Positions 19,330 to 28,348 of a stretch of 64,000 nucleotides of DNA are shown here, piece after piece (position 1 is the stretch's first letter; every line of letters begins with the position of its first letter). The position numbers were made by a program, and so were the translations under genes. Below the pieces are notes generated by a model. That model saw only the letters and a list, made by a program, of their open reading frames with translations, ran no database searches and was not told the origin of the DNA. This DNA is from Chryseobacterium sp. KACC 21268 (GTDB taxonomy: Bacteria; Bacteroidota; Bacteroidia; Flavobacteriales; Weeksellaceae), in assembly GCA_028736075.1 (NCBI GenBank), contig CP117875.1:2604001-2668000 (forward strand). Direction: 5' to 3'.

Positions 19330-20157
19330 ATGCCTTACATCACAAAAGACATCGACAAAAATTACAGTGTTTATTATGAAGATCACGGAACAGGACAGCC
19401 AGTGATTTTGATTCACGGTTGGCCACTCAGCGGAAAATCTTGGGAGTTGCAGGTTCCAGCACTTTTGGAAGCTGGATACAGAGTTATTACTTATGACAGA
19501 AAAGGATTTGGAAACTCTCAGCCTTCTTTGAATGGATACGATTACAATTCATTGACGGAAGACCTTTTGGAATTGATCACACAATTAGACCTTAAAAATG
19601 TAGTTCTTGTTGGCTTCTCAATGGGAGGCGGTGAAGTTGTCCGTTTCTTGACCAATTACGGTTCTGACAATGTTGATAAGGTTGCTTTGATAGCATCCAT
19701 CATTCCATTGGTGAAACAAAAAGATGACAATCCTGATGGCGTTCCGGAAAAAGACCTTAATGAAATCCTTGATAATCTAAAAAAAGACAGAGTTACTTTC
19801 CTTGAAGGTTTCCACAAGAATTTTTATAATTACGGACTGTTGTCACAGACAGTTAGCCAAGCGCAATTAAACTACGATTGGAGCATCTCTTCTCACGCCT
19901 CTCCTATCGCGACTATCAAATCTGCAGAAAGTTGGGCGAATACAGATTTCCGGTTGGAACTTCAAAATGTGACTGTTCCTACTTTGATCGTTCACGGTGA
20001 CGAAGACCAAATTGTACCAATTAAAACTGCCGGCGAACAAGCTGCAAAAGGCATTGTAAATAATCAGTACCACGTCATTTCTGGCGCACCTCATGGATTG
20101 AATGTGACTCACGCAGATGAATTAAATAAGATCTTGGTCAACTTCCTCAATAGTTAG
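19330..20157 (+). CDS. Alpha/beta hydrolase, non-heme chloroperoxidase-like
   Basis: A 275-residue alpha/beta hydrolase. HGWPLSG (about 30-36) forms the oxyanion loop, GFSMGGGE (about 96-103) carries the nucleophilic Ser, VHGDEDQIVPI the acid, and GAPHGLNVTH the His. This pattern matches the perhydrolase/non-heme chloroperoxidase branch, esterases that can also make peracids. No signal peptide, so cytoplasmic. It sits alone with terminators on both sides, between two paralogous exported proteins; no functional link to them is evident. Confidence 0.9.
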   Translation: MPYITKDIDKNYSVYYEDHGTGQPVILIHGWPLSGKSWELQVPALLEAGYRVITYDRKGFGNSQPSLNGYDYNSLTEDLLELITQLDLKNVVLVGFSMGGGEVVRFLTNYGSDNVDKVALIASIIPLVKQKDDNPDGVPEKDLNEILDNLKKDRVTFLEGFHKNFYNYGLLSQTVSQAQLNYDWSISSHASPIATIKSAESWANTDFRLELQNVTVPTLIVHGDEDQIVPIKTAGEQAAKGIVNNQYHVISGAPHGLNVTHADELNKILVNFLNS

Positions 20158-20179
20158 ACTAAGCTACGATATAAATTTC

Positions 20180-20214
20180 AAAACAGCATTTTTTTTATAA
20201 TGCTGTTTTTTTGT
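20180..20214 (+). terminator. Terminator after hydrolase gene
   Basis: Stem AAAACAGCATT / AATGCTGTTTT with T tract. Confidence 0.85.
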
Positions 20215-20280
20215 TTGGAAATTATTCATAATTTAAAGAATTCAAAAAGATTAAATCTTAAAAAACTAAATAGATAACTC

Positions 20281-22656
20281 ATGAAAGGAATTTTTACTGT
20301 AATTATTGTGATCTTTAACTTTCTAACAATGGATGCTCAGAGCAAATTGGACAATGCGATCACGAATCTTGAGGAAAATTATTCGCAGGAAAAAGTTTAT
20401 ATACTTTTTGATAAAGATCAATATGTCGCCGGAGATCAGATGCTTTTTCAATCATTTATTTTTGATGGATATAGCTTATCTACTATCTCAAAGACTTTGT
20501 ACGTAGAATTATATGATCAAAGTAAAAATCTAATCGATAAAAAAACGATTTTAATTAAAAATGGAAAAGCTTCTGGACTATTCGAACTCAATAAAACACT
20601 GACTGAAGATGTCTATTTTGTGAGAGCTTACACCAATTGGATGGCAAACTTCGACACCGAATGGAACTTCATCAAACCGATTCCTATCTATAATTCTACA
20701 TCGAAGAAAAAATTGGTTCCATCAGTAACTTCAAAATGGTCTGTTGATGCATTTCCTGAAGGCGGAACATTCATTGACAAGACTTCTACCAAGATCGCTG
20801 TGAGATTAAATAACGACGGAAAGTCACAAAAAAAATGGAGCGGATTTTTGATAGACTCAGAGCTTCCGGATAACAAAATTGTAAGTTTTCAATCGCTTGA
20901 TGAAAATATTGCCATATTTCAAATGACTCCTCAATTTGGAAAATCATACAAAGTTGTGGTGGAAGATGGTGAAGGAAATTCACGGATCAGTACTTTGCCA
21001 ACAGTGACAGATAAAGGAATCAATCTTAAAATATCTTCTGAAAAGTCAGGCTTAAAATATACGATCAACGCCACCAATCTGGAAAAAAATGCACAAAATT
21101 ACAGCGTCGTAGGAACCATCAACAATCAATTGGCCTACAAAGCAAAGATCAAATCGACCAATTCGAAAATTGTAAGTGTCATCCCTATCAAAGAAATTAA
21201 ACAAAATGGAATATTACAGGTTTCGATTTTTGACGAAAGAGAGAATCTTGTGGCTCAAAGACTTTGCTTTCTAAATCACTCTGATCTAACGGGAAATACG
21301 ATTGCCATACAAAATTCAAATTTTAATAATCAGCCTAGAACCTTAAATAGTTTTGACATTAAAGAAAATCCTAATTCTGAGAATTACACTGTTTTAGTAA
21401 AAGACGTGACCGACATTGGTTCATCGCAAGAAGATATCCTCAGCAATCTCTTTTTGACGCAAGATCTCAAAAATCCAATAAAAAATCCCGTTCAGTATTT
21501 TACCAAAACTGCAAATTCAGAGGCCTTGGATGCTCTTCTCATCTCCGAAAAGTGGAAACGTTTTGATTGGGCAAAAGTGATAGCTGGTCAAAAACCTTTG
21601 ATTAAATATAATTTAACGGATAATGAGTTCATTTCCTACACTGCTAGACTTGCGCTGAACAGCCGACCTTTGCCTAATACGCCTGTGAATCTGGTTTTCA
21701 AAAATGATAATGGTGAACCACTCATATCTCAAATGACGACAGATCAAAACGGAGATGTGTTCATCAATAACTTAAACTTTGAAGATTCATATTTCGTAAA
21801 CTATTTTCTTAACTCAAATGATAAGCAACAGGTAAACCTGACTTTGAAATTGAAACCATTGATTGAGACGAACATTGCAAAACTTAATTTTCCCCAGACC
21901 CGGTATGAATTAAAAGAAGTCAATGAAAATTATGCAGTACCGTCGTCAATTAAAAAAGCATTGACAAATGCAGAGCACTACGCTAAAATCACAAACGACG
22001 AAACGCAAATTGAAGAAGTAAAGATCGTAAAGAAAAAAAGTGATGCCATCAAAAAACTGAATGACGAGCTGACTTCCGGAATGTTCTCCAGTATGAATGC
22101 TACTATTTTTGATTTTGTGAATGATAATCAAGATGCCTTTGCTTCCCTCAGTATTTTGGAATGGTTGCAAGGACGTGTTGCCGGTCTCAACATTGTGATG
22201 GCTGGGCCAGGAAGATATATGCCGGTCATCCGAGGCGTTGAAGCAGGAATATTTGTAGATGAGATGAATGTAGGCCTTGATGCAATACAGACGCTTAATA
22301 TCAATAGCATTGCAATGATAAAAGTTGTGAAGGGAAGTCGGATAATTGGTAATTCTATTCTAATTTATACGCGCACTGCCAATCTGAAAGGGCCAATCTC
22401 AAAAGCCTCAAACATTAATAATAAAGTAGAAATAAAGGCTTATGACAAACCAGCTACTTTTCGGACAATCGATTATTCTCAGCAGAAATACAAAGATTTG
22501 ACAAGCGACTGGAGGCCAGTTCTGTATTGGAATCCAAATTTTTCTAATACAAAGATCACTTTCTTCAACAATGACAATGCGAAAAATAGAGAAATCACCA
22601 TCATCAGTTTTGATAAAAATGATCAAATCAATTATTATAATGAGATTTTGAAGTAA
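20281..22656 (+). CDS. Exported MG2-like/plug-like protein, paralog of 16829-19228
   Basis: A 791-residue paralog of the first plug protein across its whole length: signal peptide (ending MDAQ), MG2-like region (KVYILFDKDQYVAGDQMLFQSFIF), shared ALLISEKWKRFDW segment, and plug-like region (FDFVNDNQDAFASLSILEWLQGRVAGLNI ... GIFVDEMNVGLDAI). It ends in the same FFNNDNAKNREITIISFDK motif and has no beta-barrel. The two copies probably arose by tandem duplication that trapped or included the hydrolase gene. Function unknown. Confidence 0.75.
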   Translation: MKGIFTVIIVIFNFLTMDAQSKLDNAITNLEENYSQEKVYILFDKDQYVAGDQMLFQSFIFDGYSLSTISKTLYVELYDQSKNLIDKKTILIKNGKASGLFELNKTLTEDVYFVRAYTNWMANFDTEWNFIKPIPIYNSTSKKKLVPSVTSKWSVDAFPEGGTFIDKTSTKIAVRLNNDGKSQKKWSGFLIDSELPDNKIVSFQSLDENIAIFQMTPQFGKSYKVVVEDGEGNSRISTLPTVTDKGINLKISSEKSGLKYTINATNLEKNAQNYSVVGTINNQLAYKAKIKSTNSKIVSVIPIKEIKQNGILQVSIFDERENLVAQRLCFLNHSDLTGNTIAIQNSNFNNQPRTLNSFDIKENPNSENYTVLVKDVTDIGSSQEDILSNLFLTQDLKNPIKNPVQYFTKTANSEALDALLISEKWKRFDWAKVIAGQKPLIKYNLTDNEFISYTARLALNSRPLPNTPVNLVFKNDNGEPLISQMTTDQNGDVFINNLNFEDSYFVNYFLNSNDKQQVNLTLKLKPLIETNIAKLNFPQTRYELKEVNENYAVPSSIKKALTNAEHYAKITNDETQIEEVKIVKKKSDAIKKLNDELTSGMFSSMNATIFDFVNDNQDAFASLSILEWLQGRVAGLNIVMAGPGRYMPVIRGVEAGIFVDEMNVGLDAIQTLNINSIAMIKVVKGSRIIGNSILIYTRTANLKGPISKASNINNKVEIKAYDKPATFRTIDYSQQKYKDLTSDWRPVLYWNPNFSNTKITFFNNDNAKNREITIISFDKNDQINYYNEILK

Positions 22657-22695
22657 TGATAAACAAATACTTTTTGAAAATACAAACTCCTTCTG

Positions 22696-23343
22696 TTAGG
22701 ATGACTTGATTAGATTTAAAATAATGTTTTGAATTTCTTGAGGTTTATTCACCGTCATAAAATGTCCGCCACCTTCAACCACGAAATCTGCTCTCACATT
22801 CTTAAAAGGAATGATTCGATCTTTATTCCCGTGAATATGAATTAGATTTTCGGGACTGATTTCATTTTTCCAATTCACAATCTCATTGATTGCCCAAGAG
22901 AAAAAGTCAGGGTCAGTATCTTTTAGAATATTTTTCAAAAGTAGTTTTTCAGATTCAGTTTCTATTCCGAAAAGCCAATTGGTGAAGAAATTTTGCTTTT
23001 TGAATAGAGATTTTGGAATTAATTTATTGAGTCCGAATCTCCCTGAAATTCGGTTGAATTTTGGAAGTTCAAATTTATTTTTCGCTGATGCTATTAGAAT
23101 TATTTTTTTTGTTTTAATGATTTTAGAAATCTCCACAGCTACCATTCCACCGAAAGATAAACCAATTAGAACAGGATTTTCAGTCGTTATTTTTAATGAA
23201 ATTCTTTTAGCATAATCTTCTAAAGGTTCGTTCGTCAAAGGCGTTATCCAATCAATAAACTCGACATCCAAATCTCCGAAGTCAATCTTATCAAAAACCC
23301 TTCTGTCAACGCCAAGACCGCTTAAAATATAAATCTTACTCAT
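22696..23343 (-). CDS. Alpha/beta hydrolase
   Basis: A 215-residue cytoplasmic protein. GLSFGGMVAVE (about 60-70) holds the nucleophilic Ser, HGNKDRIIP the acid, and GGGHFMTVNKP the catalytic His. The core is small, without an obvious lid. It is unrelated in detail to the 19330 hydrolase. Substrate unknown. It is downstream of the rluB-type gene on the same strand but separated by a terminator. Confidence 0.85.
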   Translation of the reverse strand: MSKIYILSGLGVDRRVFDKIDFGDLDVEFIDWITPLTNEPLEDYAKRISLKITTENPVLIGLSFGGMVAVEISKIIKTKKIILIASAKNKFELPKFNRISGRFGLNKLIPKSLFKKQNFFTNWLFGIETESEKLLLKNILKDTDPDFFSWAINEIVNWKNEISPENLIHIHGNKDRIIPFKNVRADFVVEGGGHFMTVNKPQEIQNIILNLIKSS

Positions 23344-23365
23344 CTTTTAAATTATAATTTTAAAT

Positions 23366-23392
23366 AAAAAAGACCGAATTTCTTCAGTCTTT
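23366..23392 (-). terminator. Terminator of the rluB-type gene
   Basis: On the minus strand AAAGACTGAA pairs with TTCGGTCTTT (one wobble) around GAAA, then a T tract. Confidence 0.75.
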
Positions 23393-23446
23393 AATATTTT
23401 ATTTGCTCTAAAAGCCAACTGCAAATAGCAACCAGTCACAAGCCAT

Positions 23447-24478
23447 TTACAACATTTTCAAATTGTTCACTTCTTGTTCCGTTAGGATTCTCCAGTGTCC
23501 TCTTTTGATATTTTTCTTGGTAAGTCCAGCGAACATCACTCGGTCAAGTCCTTCCACTTCATAACCCAATTTCTGGAAAATTCTGCGTACTACTCGATTC
23601 CATCCGATGTGGATCTCGATGCCAACTTCATTTTTCGGTTTCCCTTCGATGAATGAGATGCTGTCAACCTCTGCAACACCTTCTTCTAAACGGATTCCTT
23701 CGCCGATCAACTTCATATCATCATTCGTCAATTTTCTATCCAAAACAACGTGATAAATCTTTCTCATAGCAAAAGATGGATGTGTCAGTTTTTTCGTGAT
23801 GTGACCGTCGTTTGTCAAAAGTATGACACCAGTCGTTTGTCTGTCCAATCTTCCAACTGGGAAAATTCTATACGGCGAAGCATTTGCTGTTAGATCCATC
23901 ACTGTTTTTCTCGCTTTTTCGTCTTTGGTAGTTGAGATGTAACCTTTTGGTTTGTTCAATAGAACATAAACTGGTTTTTCTGGTGTGATATTTTGGCTGT
24001 CGAAAACCACTCTATCCGTTTTCTGAACCTGATAACCCATTTCTGTCACCACTTTTCCGTTCACTTCCACAAGACCTTGTGCAATCAATTCGTCCGCTTC
24101 TCTTCTACTGCAAATCCCGGAATTCGCAATATACTTGTTAAGCCTGATGGTATCTTTATGAACCTCTTTACTGATTTTCTCTAACCTTCTTCTTTGGATG
24201 AAAGATTTGGTTTTATCCTCAGCTGTTTCTGGTCGGATGTATGGTTTTTTGTTTGAAGGCTTTTTATTGAAAGGCTTTTTATCGCCATTTTCGTATTTGT
24301 CTCTACTGTCAAAATTACGGTCGCCACCTCTAGTTGTCTTAGGTTTACGCGCACCTCCTGCAGATGGTCTGCTTTTGGACGTTCTTTCGCCAGAGCTACG
24401 GGAGTTTCCAGAAGGTCTGCTACTACCTGCACTTCTAGGTTTTTTGTCTCTTTCTGGTCTTTTTCCGTCTTCGCTCAT
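23447..24478 (-). CDS. 23S rRNA pseudouridine synthase, RsuA/RluB family
   Basis: A pseudouridine synthase of the RsuA/RluB/RluE/RluF group. Residues about 1-100 are a basic, low-complexity Arg/Lys/Ser/Gly extension. An S4 RNA-binding domain follows (IRLNKYIANSGICSRREADELIAQGLVEVNG), then the catalytic domain with GRLDRQTTGVILLTNDG, where the Asp is the nucleophile. I set the start at the ATG 24478 (MSEDGKRPER): the upstream ATG at 24496 lies inside the predicted -7 box. The exact target uridine cannot be told. Confidence 0.92.
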   Translation of the reverse strand: MSEDGKRPERDKKPRSAGSSRPSGNSRSSGERTSKSRPSAGGARKPKTTRGGDRNFDSRDKYENGDKKPFNKKPSNKKPYIRPETAEDKTKSFIQRRRLEKISKEVHKDTIRLNKYIANSGICSRREADELIAQGLVEVNGKVVTEMGYQVQKTDRVVFDSQNITPEKPVYVLLNKPKGYISTTKDEKARKTVMDLTANASPYRIFPVGRLDRQTTGVILLTNDGHITKKLTHPSFAMRKIYHVVLDRKLTNDDMKLIGEGIRLEEGVAEVDSISFIEGKPKNEVGIEIHIGWNRVVRRIFQKLGYEVEGLDRVMFAGLTKKNIKRGHWRILTEQEVNNLKML

Positions 24479-24493
24479 TTCTAAAAATTTTTG

Positions 24494-24501
24494 CAAAGAT
24501 A
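24494..24501 (-). promoter_or_regulatory. -7 box (TATCTTTG) of the rluB-type gene
   Basis: Exact match on the minus strand, 15 bases before the ATG at 24478. It overlaps the alternative upstream ATG, which decides the start. Confidence 0.6.
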
Positions 24502-24592
24502 GTGAATTAGTTAAGAGTTACGAATTCTGAGTTTAAGAATTCCGAAAATTGAGAATAATGTAATTTTAAATTAATCATTTCAAAAAAAACGA

Positions 24593-25018
24593 TTATTGAT
24601 TTATCCAATAATCTTTCAGTCTTCTTTTAACATCTTCAAAATCTCTTTGTTTCATCCAACTGCTTTCAATTAAATAAATTTCTACGCCATTATCAATTTC
24701 AATAACATTGTCATAAGTATCAATTTCTCCAATCTCTACTATTTCTTCAAAATGTAATTTAACCCGCATTTTCCAGCGTCCAGGAATTTCAATAAAATCT
24801 TTTCCAATTATGAGATTACCAGATGCAAATTTTCTAAAAAATATTGTCAGAAATCCAACTCCAAGCATTAATGACATTAAAGAAAATATGCCTATTAATA
24901 TTGAAAACCAAATCTCATTTTTTCCAAGTGCAAGACCAAAAATAAATGACATCGTAATTCCGCAAAGTCCTACGAGAAAGTATTTAAGTGGCGGTCGGTA
25001 TTTGTATTCTGTAATCAA
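24593..25018 (-). CDS. Small membrane protein, two helices, PH-like C-terminus
   Basis: A 141-residue protein with two adjacent membrane segments (about 10-65) and a beta-rich soluble tail (LIIGKDFIEIPGRWKMRVKLHFEEIVEIG) resembling bacterial PH-like domains. Start is a TTG at 25018; no in-frame ATG lies upstream before a stop. Function unknown. The 231-bp gap to mutA is AT-rich and shows no gene. Confidence 0.55.
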   Translation of the reverse strand: MITEYKYRPPLKYFLVGLCGITMSFIFGLALGKNEIWFSILIGIFSLMSLMLGVGFLTIFFRKFASGNLIIGKDFIEIPGRWKMRVKLHFEEIVEIGEIDTYDNVIEIDNGVEIYLIESSWMKQRDFEDVKRRLKDYWINQ

Positions 25019-25249
25019 GATTGAATTGTATCAAGTTGAGGATTAACATTAAATAAAATATTTAATATCTGAGAAATTTGAAATTTTTAAAAAAAATCAG
25101 GAAGTGTAGATTTTTACTAATTCGTTTATTAATTCGTAGAAATCTCAATGCACTGAAATAAGAAGTCTAGATTCCTACGGAATGCCAAAACTTTAAATTT
25201 TAAAATTGTAATCAAAAGCAAAATAAATATTTTTTAAATATTCACTTTA

Positions 25250-26404
25250 CTACTCAAACATCTCTGCCACACGAACTTGTTTAATTTCAGCAGAATCATA
25301 AAGTTCTAAAACCGATTTTTTAAGCTCCAATTTAGGATAAAGATTGACACCAATGATTTTGATTTTCCCTTCTTCAACCCAACTTTGCTCTTTCGTCGCT
25401 TGGTCGAAAATCATTTTTTGGATTTCTCCTGATTTCAATAGTTCTAGATAACCGCCTTTCTCCTCAATTTCAAGAAATAGTTTCCAGGATTTTTCAGCAA
25501 ATTGTTGGGTGATATCTTCCACGAAATAACTTCCAGATGTTGCGTCTTCAAAAACATTGATGATGCTTTCGTAAGCCAAAACGATCTGTTGTTTAAAGGA
25601 AATCTCTTTGGAAAGCTCCGTGGGATTTTCGATTTTGTAATTGTTGCAGAAAACTGCGTCAGCGCCTCCAATCATTGCGGAAGCCAATTCCAAAGTGGAA
25701 CGGATGAGATTGTTATCTTGGTCGCATTTAGATTTATTTCTTAATGAAGTTTCAACGAAAGTATATGGAATCAAATCTTTCCCAAACTCTTTCGAAAGCT
25801 GATTGAAAAGATATTTGAAAGCCCGAATTTTGGCAATTTCAAAGAAATAGTGACTTCCAACAGCAAACTTGAAAATCAATTTATCTAAAATTTCAGAGCC
25901 AAATTTCTCCACCAATTCTTTTGATTTCGCCAAAGCAAAACTTAATTGTTGAATGATAGAAGCGCCAGAATTTTGATGTAAACTAACATCAATACAAATA
26001 TTTCTTTCAAATGATTTTGATAACAATTCGCCAGCAAGATGTTCGTTGATCTCCGCTTTGTAATCATCAGAAAAAACATCAATCAAAGAAAAATAACGGT
26101 TGGATTCTTCTGTCAAGATATGTTCTGAAAGCTCGACATTATTAATGAAAATCGATTTCTCATCAAAATTTTCAACATTTTCATTGAGGAGAAAAGCAAA
26201 AACCTGATCCTCCAAACCTTCCTGATATTCTGCTACTAGATGCGTGCTCTCCTCTACTTTTGGAAGGATTTTGTATTCAGAATTGTTTTGGTAATAAGGT
26301 TTTACATCAACGTCCTCGAGATTCTCTTTTTGGAGAATTGCGTAGATGTCATCTGTTTTGAGTTGCTTTTTTACAAGTTGCTCCCAATTTTCCAATGTGC
26401 TCAT
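25250..26404 (-). CDS. mutA: Methylmalonyl-CoA mutase small-subunit-like protein
   Basis: A 384-residue protein matching the non-catalytic (beta) subunit of B12-dependent methylmalonyl-CoA mutase: NWEQLVKKQLKTDDIYAIL at the N-terminus, and later TSLRNKSKCDQDNNLIRSTLELASAMIGGADAV and NVFEDATSGSYFVEDITQ, both family hallmarks. It stops before any cobalamin-binding domain (no DxHxxG). The catalytic large subunit normally follows at once; here the next gene is an unrelated membrane protein. It lies 16 bp after ftsB, so it is cotranscribed with it. Confidence 0.85.
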   Translation of the reverse strand: MSTLENWEQLVKKQLKTDDIYAILQKENLEDVDVKPYYQNNSEYKILPKVEESTHLVAEYQEGLEDQVFAFLLNENVENFDEKSIFINNVELSEHILTEESNRYFSLIDVFSDDYKAEINEHLAGELLSKSFERNICIDVSLHQNSGASIIQQLSFALAKSKELVEKFGSEILDKLIFKFAVGSHYFFEIAKIRAFKYLFNQLSKEFGKDLIPYTFVETSLRNKSKCDQDNNLIRSTLELASAMIGGADAVFCNNYKIENPTELSKEISFKQQIVLAYESIINVFEDATSGSYFVEDITQQFAEKSWKLFLEIEEKGGYLELLKSGEIQKMIFDQATKEQSWVEEGKIKIIGVNLYPKLELKKSVLELYDSAEIKQVRVAEMFE

Positions 26405-26420
26405 TCTGAAAATTTATTTG

Positions 26421-26771
26421 TTACTTCTTAGCGATTTTTGAACTGTCCACTACCAAGATGAAAATCTCCTCATTTGGTTTTTTCATAAAGTAATTTTCGC
26501 GGGCATACTTCTCTTTTTCTTCTTTGTTGTTCATCAGTTTACGGTAGAATTTGTCATTCTTTTCGTATTCTGTTCTGTAGAAATCGAGTTGTTTTTCGTA
26601 GCGTTTTATTTCGCCATTCAGTTCATTGATCACCAAAAAAGAGGTGCTGTCAAAAAATATCATCCAAACCAAAAACCCGATAAGCGTCAACAGATATTTG
26701 TTGAACACATAAGTTTGAAAAAACTTCATTGTGGGCGATTTTTTCTTGATTTCTTTTATCAGTTCTTTCAT
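26421..26771 (-). CDS. FtsB/DivIC-like septum formation initiator
   Basis: About 116 residues: short cytoplasmic N-terminus, one membrane helix (about 28-48), then a periplasmic coiled coil (NELNGEIKRYEKQLDFYRTE) and the N-x-x-x-x-E-x-x-A-R-E-x-x-x-M-x-K-P-x-E-E segment of the DivIC/FtsB family. Part of the divisome complex with FtsL and FtsQ. I chose the ATG at 26771 over a TTG two codons upstream. It lies between udk and mutA on the same strand. Confidence 0.88.
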   Translation of the reverse strand: MKELIKEIKKKSPTMKFFQTYVFNKYLLTLIGFLVWMIFFDSTSFLVINELNGEIKRYEKQLDFYRTEYEKNDKFYRKLMNNKEEKEKYARENYFMKKPNEEIFILVVDSSKIAKK

Positions 26772-26800
26772 AGTCAAAGTTTCTTTTTATTTACAAATCT

Positions 26801-26908
26801 GCAGTCCGGCTTGAGTGAAAATCCTTTTTTGCGGCTGGAAAAGCCTTGGAAAAAGATTGGGAACCCATCGACTTCGCTAAGGATAAACTATAGGCGGAAA
26901 AGCTGTCC
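26801..26908 (-). repeat. Dispersed hairpin repeat, copy B (with insertion)
   Basis: Minus-strand copy in the udk-ftsB gap. Read on the minus strand it matches copy A at CCCAATCTTTTT and GCAAAAAAGGATT, and carries about 25-30 extra bases in the left arm. Its terminal stem has two mismatches, so it looks decayed. Confidence 0.7.
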
Positions 26909-26924
26909 TAAAAATTACAATATA

Positions 26925-27542
26925 TTAATGAACTTTTTTAAGCGAGTTATTGATCACTGTCGTCAGAAAATCGATGGCCACAGAGTTTTGTCTCATATTC
27001 GGAACAATCAAGTCGGCTTCGTTTTTGGAAGGCTCGATGAACTCCTGATGCATCGGTTTCAAGGTCGTTTGGTAACGGTGCAGAACTTCCTGCAGATCTC
27101 TACCTCTTTCCTGCGTGTCTCTACGGATTCTTCGGATCAATCGTTCGTCAGAATCTGCGTGTACAAACACTTTTAGGTTAAATTCCTTTAGTAATTCCTT
27201 ATTCGTCAAAACCAAAATCCCTTCTACAATCAGAACGTTTTTGGGCTCTACTGTGATGTGATCACCTGTTCTGGAATGTGTTACGAAAGAGTAGATCGGC
27301 TGTTCTATACTTTGATGATTTTTCAGTGCTTTGACGTGTTGCAACATCAATTCAAAATCGATGGATTTTGGATGGTCGTAGTTGAGCACTTCCCTTTCGG
27401 ACAAAGTCAAATTTGGATTATCGTGATAATAATTATCTTGAGAAAGTACATTAACACCTTCAATATTAAGTTGTTGCAATATTTTGTTTACAACAGTAGT
27501 TTTTCCGGAACCTGTTCCACCGGCAATTCCAATCACGAGCAT
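26925..27542 (-). CDS. udk: Uridine kinase
   Basis: A 205-residue P-loop kinase that phosphorylates uridine and cytidine in pyrimidine salvage. Walker A is GIAGGTGSGKTT (5-16); the substrate segment LSQDNYYHD and the lid region RRIRRDTQERGRDLQEVLHRY match the family. It heads the minus-strand unit udk, ftsB, mutA, although a hairpin repeat occupies the 153-bp gap before ftsB. Confidence 0.95.
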   Translation of the reverse strand: MLVIGIAGGTGSGKTTVVNKILQQLNIEGVNVLSQDNYYHDNPNLTLSEREVLNYDHPKSIDFELMLQHVKALKNHQSIEQPIYSFVTHSRTGDHITVEPKNVLIVEGILVLTNKELLKEFNLKVFVHADSDERLIRRIRRDTQERGRDLQEVLHRYQTTLKPMHQEFIEPSKNEADLIVPNMRQNSVAIDFLTTVINNSLKKVH

Positions 27543-27556
27543 TTTTACAATTTTTA

Positions 27557-27564
27557 CAAAAATA
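27557..27564 (-). promoter_or_regulatory. -7 box (TATTTTTG) of udk
   Basis: Exact TAnnTTTG match on the minus strand, 14 bases before the ATG. Confidence 0.5.
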
Positions 27565-27617
27565 ATATAATTTTTATTTACACTCGTTTTTAATCTGCAA
27601 AATTTGAAATTTAGAAA

Positions 27618-27645
27618 TAAAAAAAGCTAGTCGAAACTAGCTTTT
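27618..27645 (-). terminator. Terminator of the Asn/Gln-rich lipoprotein gene
   Basis: Stem AAAAGCTAGT / ACTAGCTTTT, 4-nt loop, T tract on the minus strand, three bases past the stop codon. Confidence 0.88.
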
Positions 27646-27648
27646 AGA

Positions 27649-28236
27649 TTATCTTCTTCCACCCGACCTCTGGGAATTGTTCTCTTGCTGAACTTGAGGC
27701 TGTGCTCGGTTGCTGCTCTGTGATTCAGACCTTGTATTGTTCTGAGGCTGCATTCTAACATTGTTCTGAGTTCTATTTCTCATTCCATTGTTGGTATTTG
27801 GCTGAACTCTGGTGTTATTTTGAGGTTGATTTCTTGTCCCACTATTGACGTTCGGCTGCACTCTTATATTATTTTGATTTCTGCCAATGTTTCCTTGACC
27901 TCTACCAGTTGTTTCTGTCCTATTTCTAGTTCCGGTAGAAATTCTGTTCTGCAAAGAACTTCTTTTAGGCGAAATAATGATATTTCCCTGATTTCTGTTT
28001 CTTGAACTATAGATGGCTCCATTTCTATAATAATTATTGTTGTAGTCCAAATAGACGGCGTTTGGCGCATACCAATATCCATCTGGTGACTGATAATATC
28101 CATCTCTGTAACCATCGGAATAGCCTTGAGAATAGGGGTCGTTATTATTATAGGCATAAGCGTCCGATGTCGTCGTACAAGAAGTCATTGTAAATGCGAT
28201 GATGGACGGAACTAATATTTTAAATAGATTTTTCAT
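27649..28236 (-). CDS. Lipoprotein with Asn/Gln/Arg-rich repeats
   Basis: A 195-residue lipoprotein; lipobox AFTMTSC with Cys20. Residues 21-80 are Tyr/Asn/Gly-rich (PYSQGYSDGYRDGYY). From about residue 115 a degenerate repeat of roughly 18 residues recurs: NNIRVQPNVNSGTRN, NNTRVQPNTNNGMRN, NNVRMQPQ, NNTRSESQ. The tail is low-complexity and probably disordered. No acidic export signal follows the Cys (CTTTSD), so it may stay periplasmic. Function unknown. Confidence 0.75.
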   Translation of the reverse strand: MKNLFKILVPSIIAFTMTSCTTTSDAYAYNNNDPYSQGYSDGYRDGYYQSPDGYWYAPNAVYLDYNNNYYRNGAIYSSRNRNQGNIIISPKRSSLQNRISTGTRNRTETTGRGQGNIGRNQNNIRVQPNVNSGTRNQPQNNTRVQPNTNNGMRNRTQNNVRMQPQNNTRSESQSSNRAQPQVQQENNSQRSGGRR

Positions 28237-28348
28237 TATTTCTTGGTTTTAAAAATTACGTTAGTCGTAACACTTAGTTAGATTACAAACTATCTGCCAA
28301 GTTAAATTTTGGTAGAATAATCAATAAAATTCCTGTTATTAATGAAAA

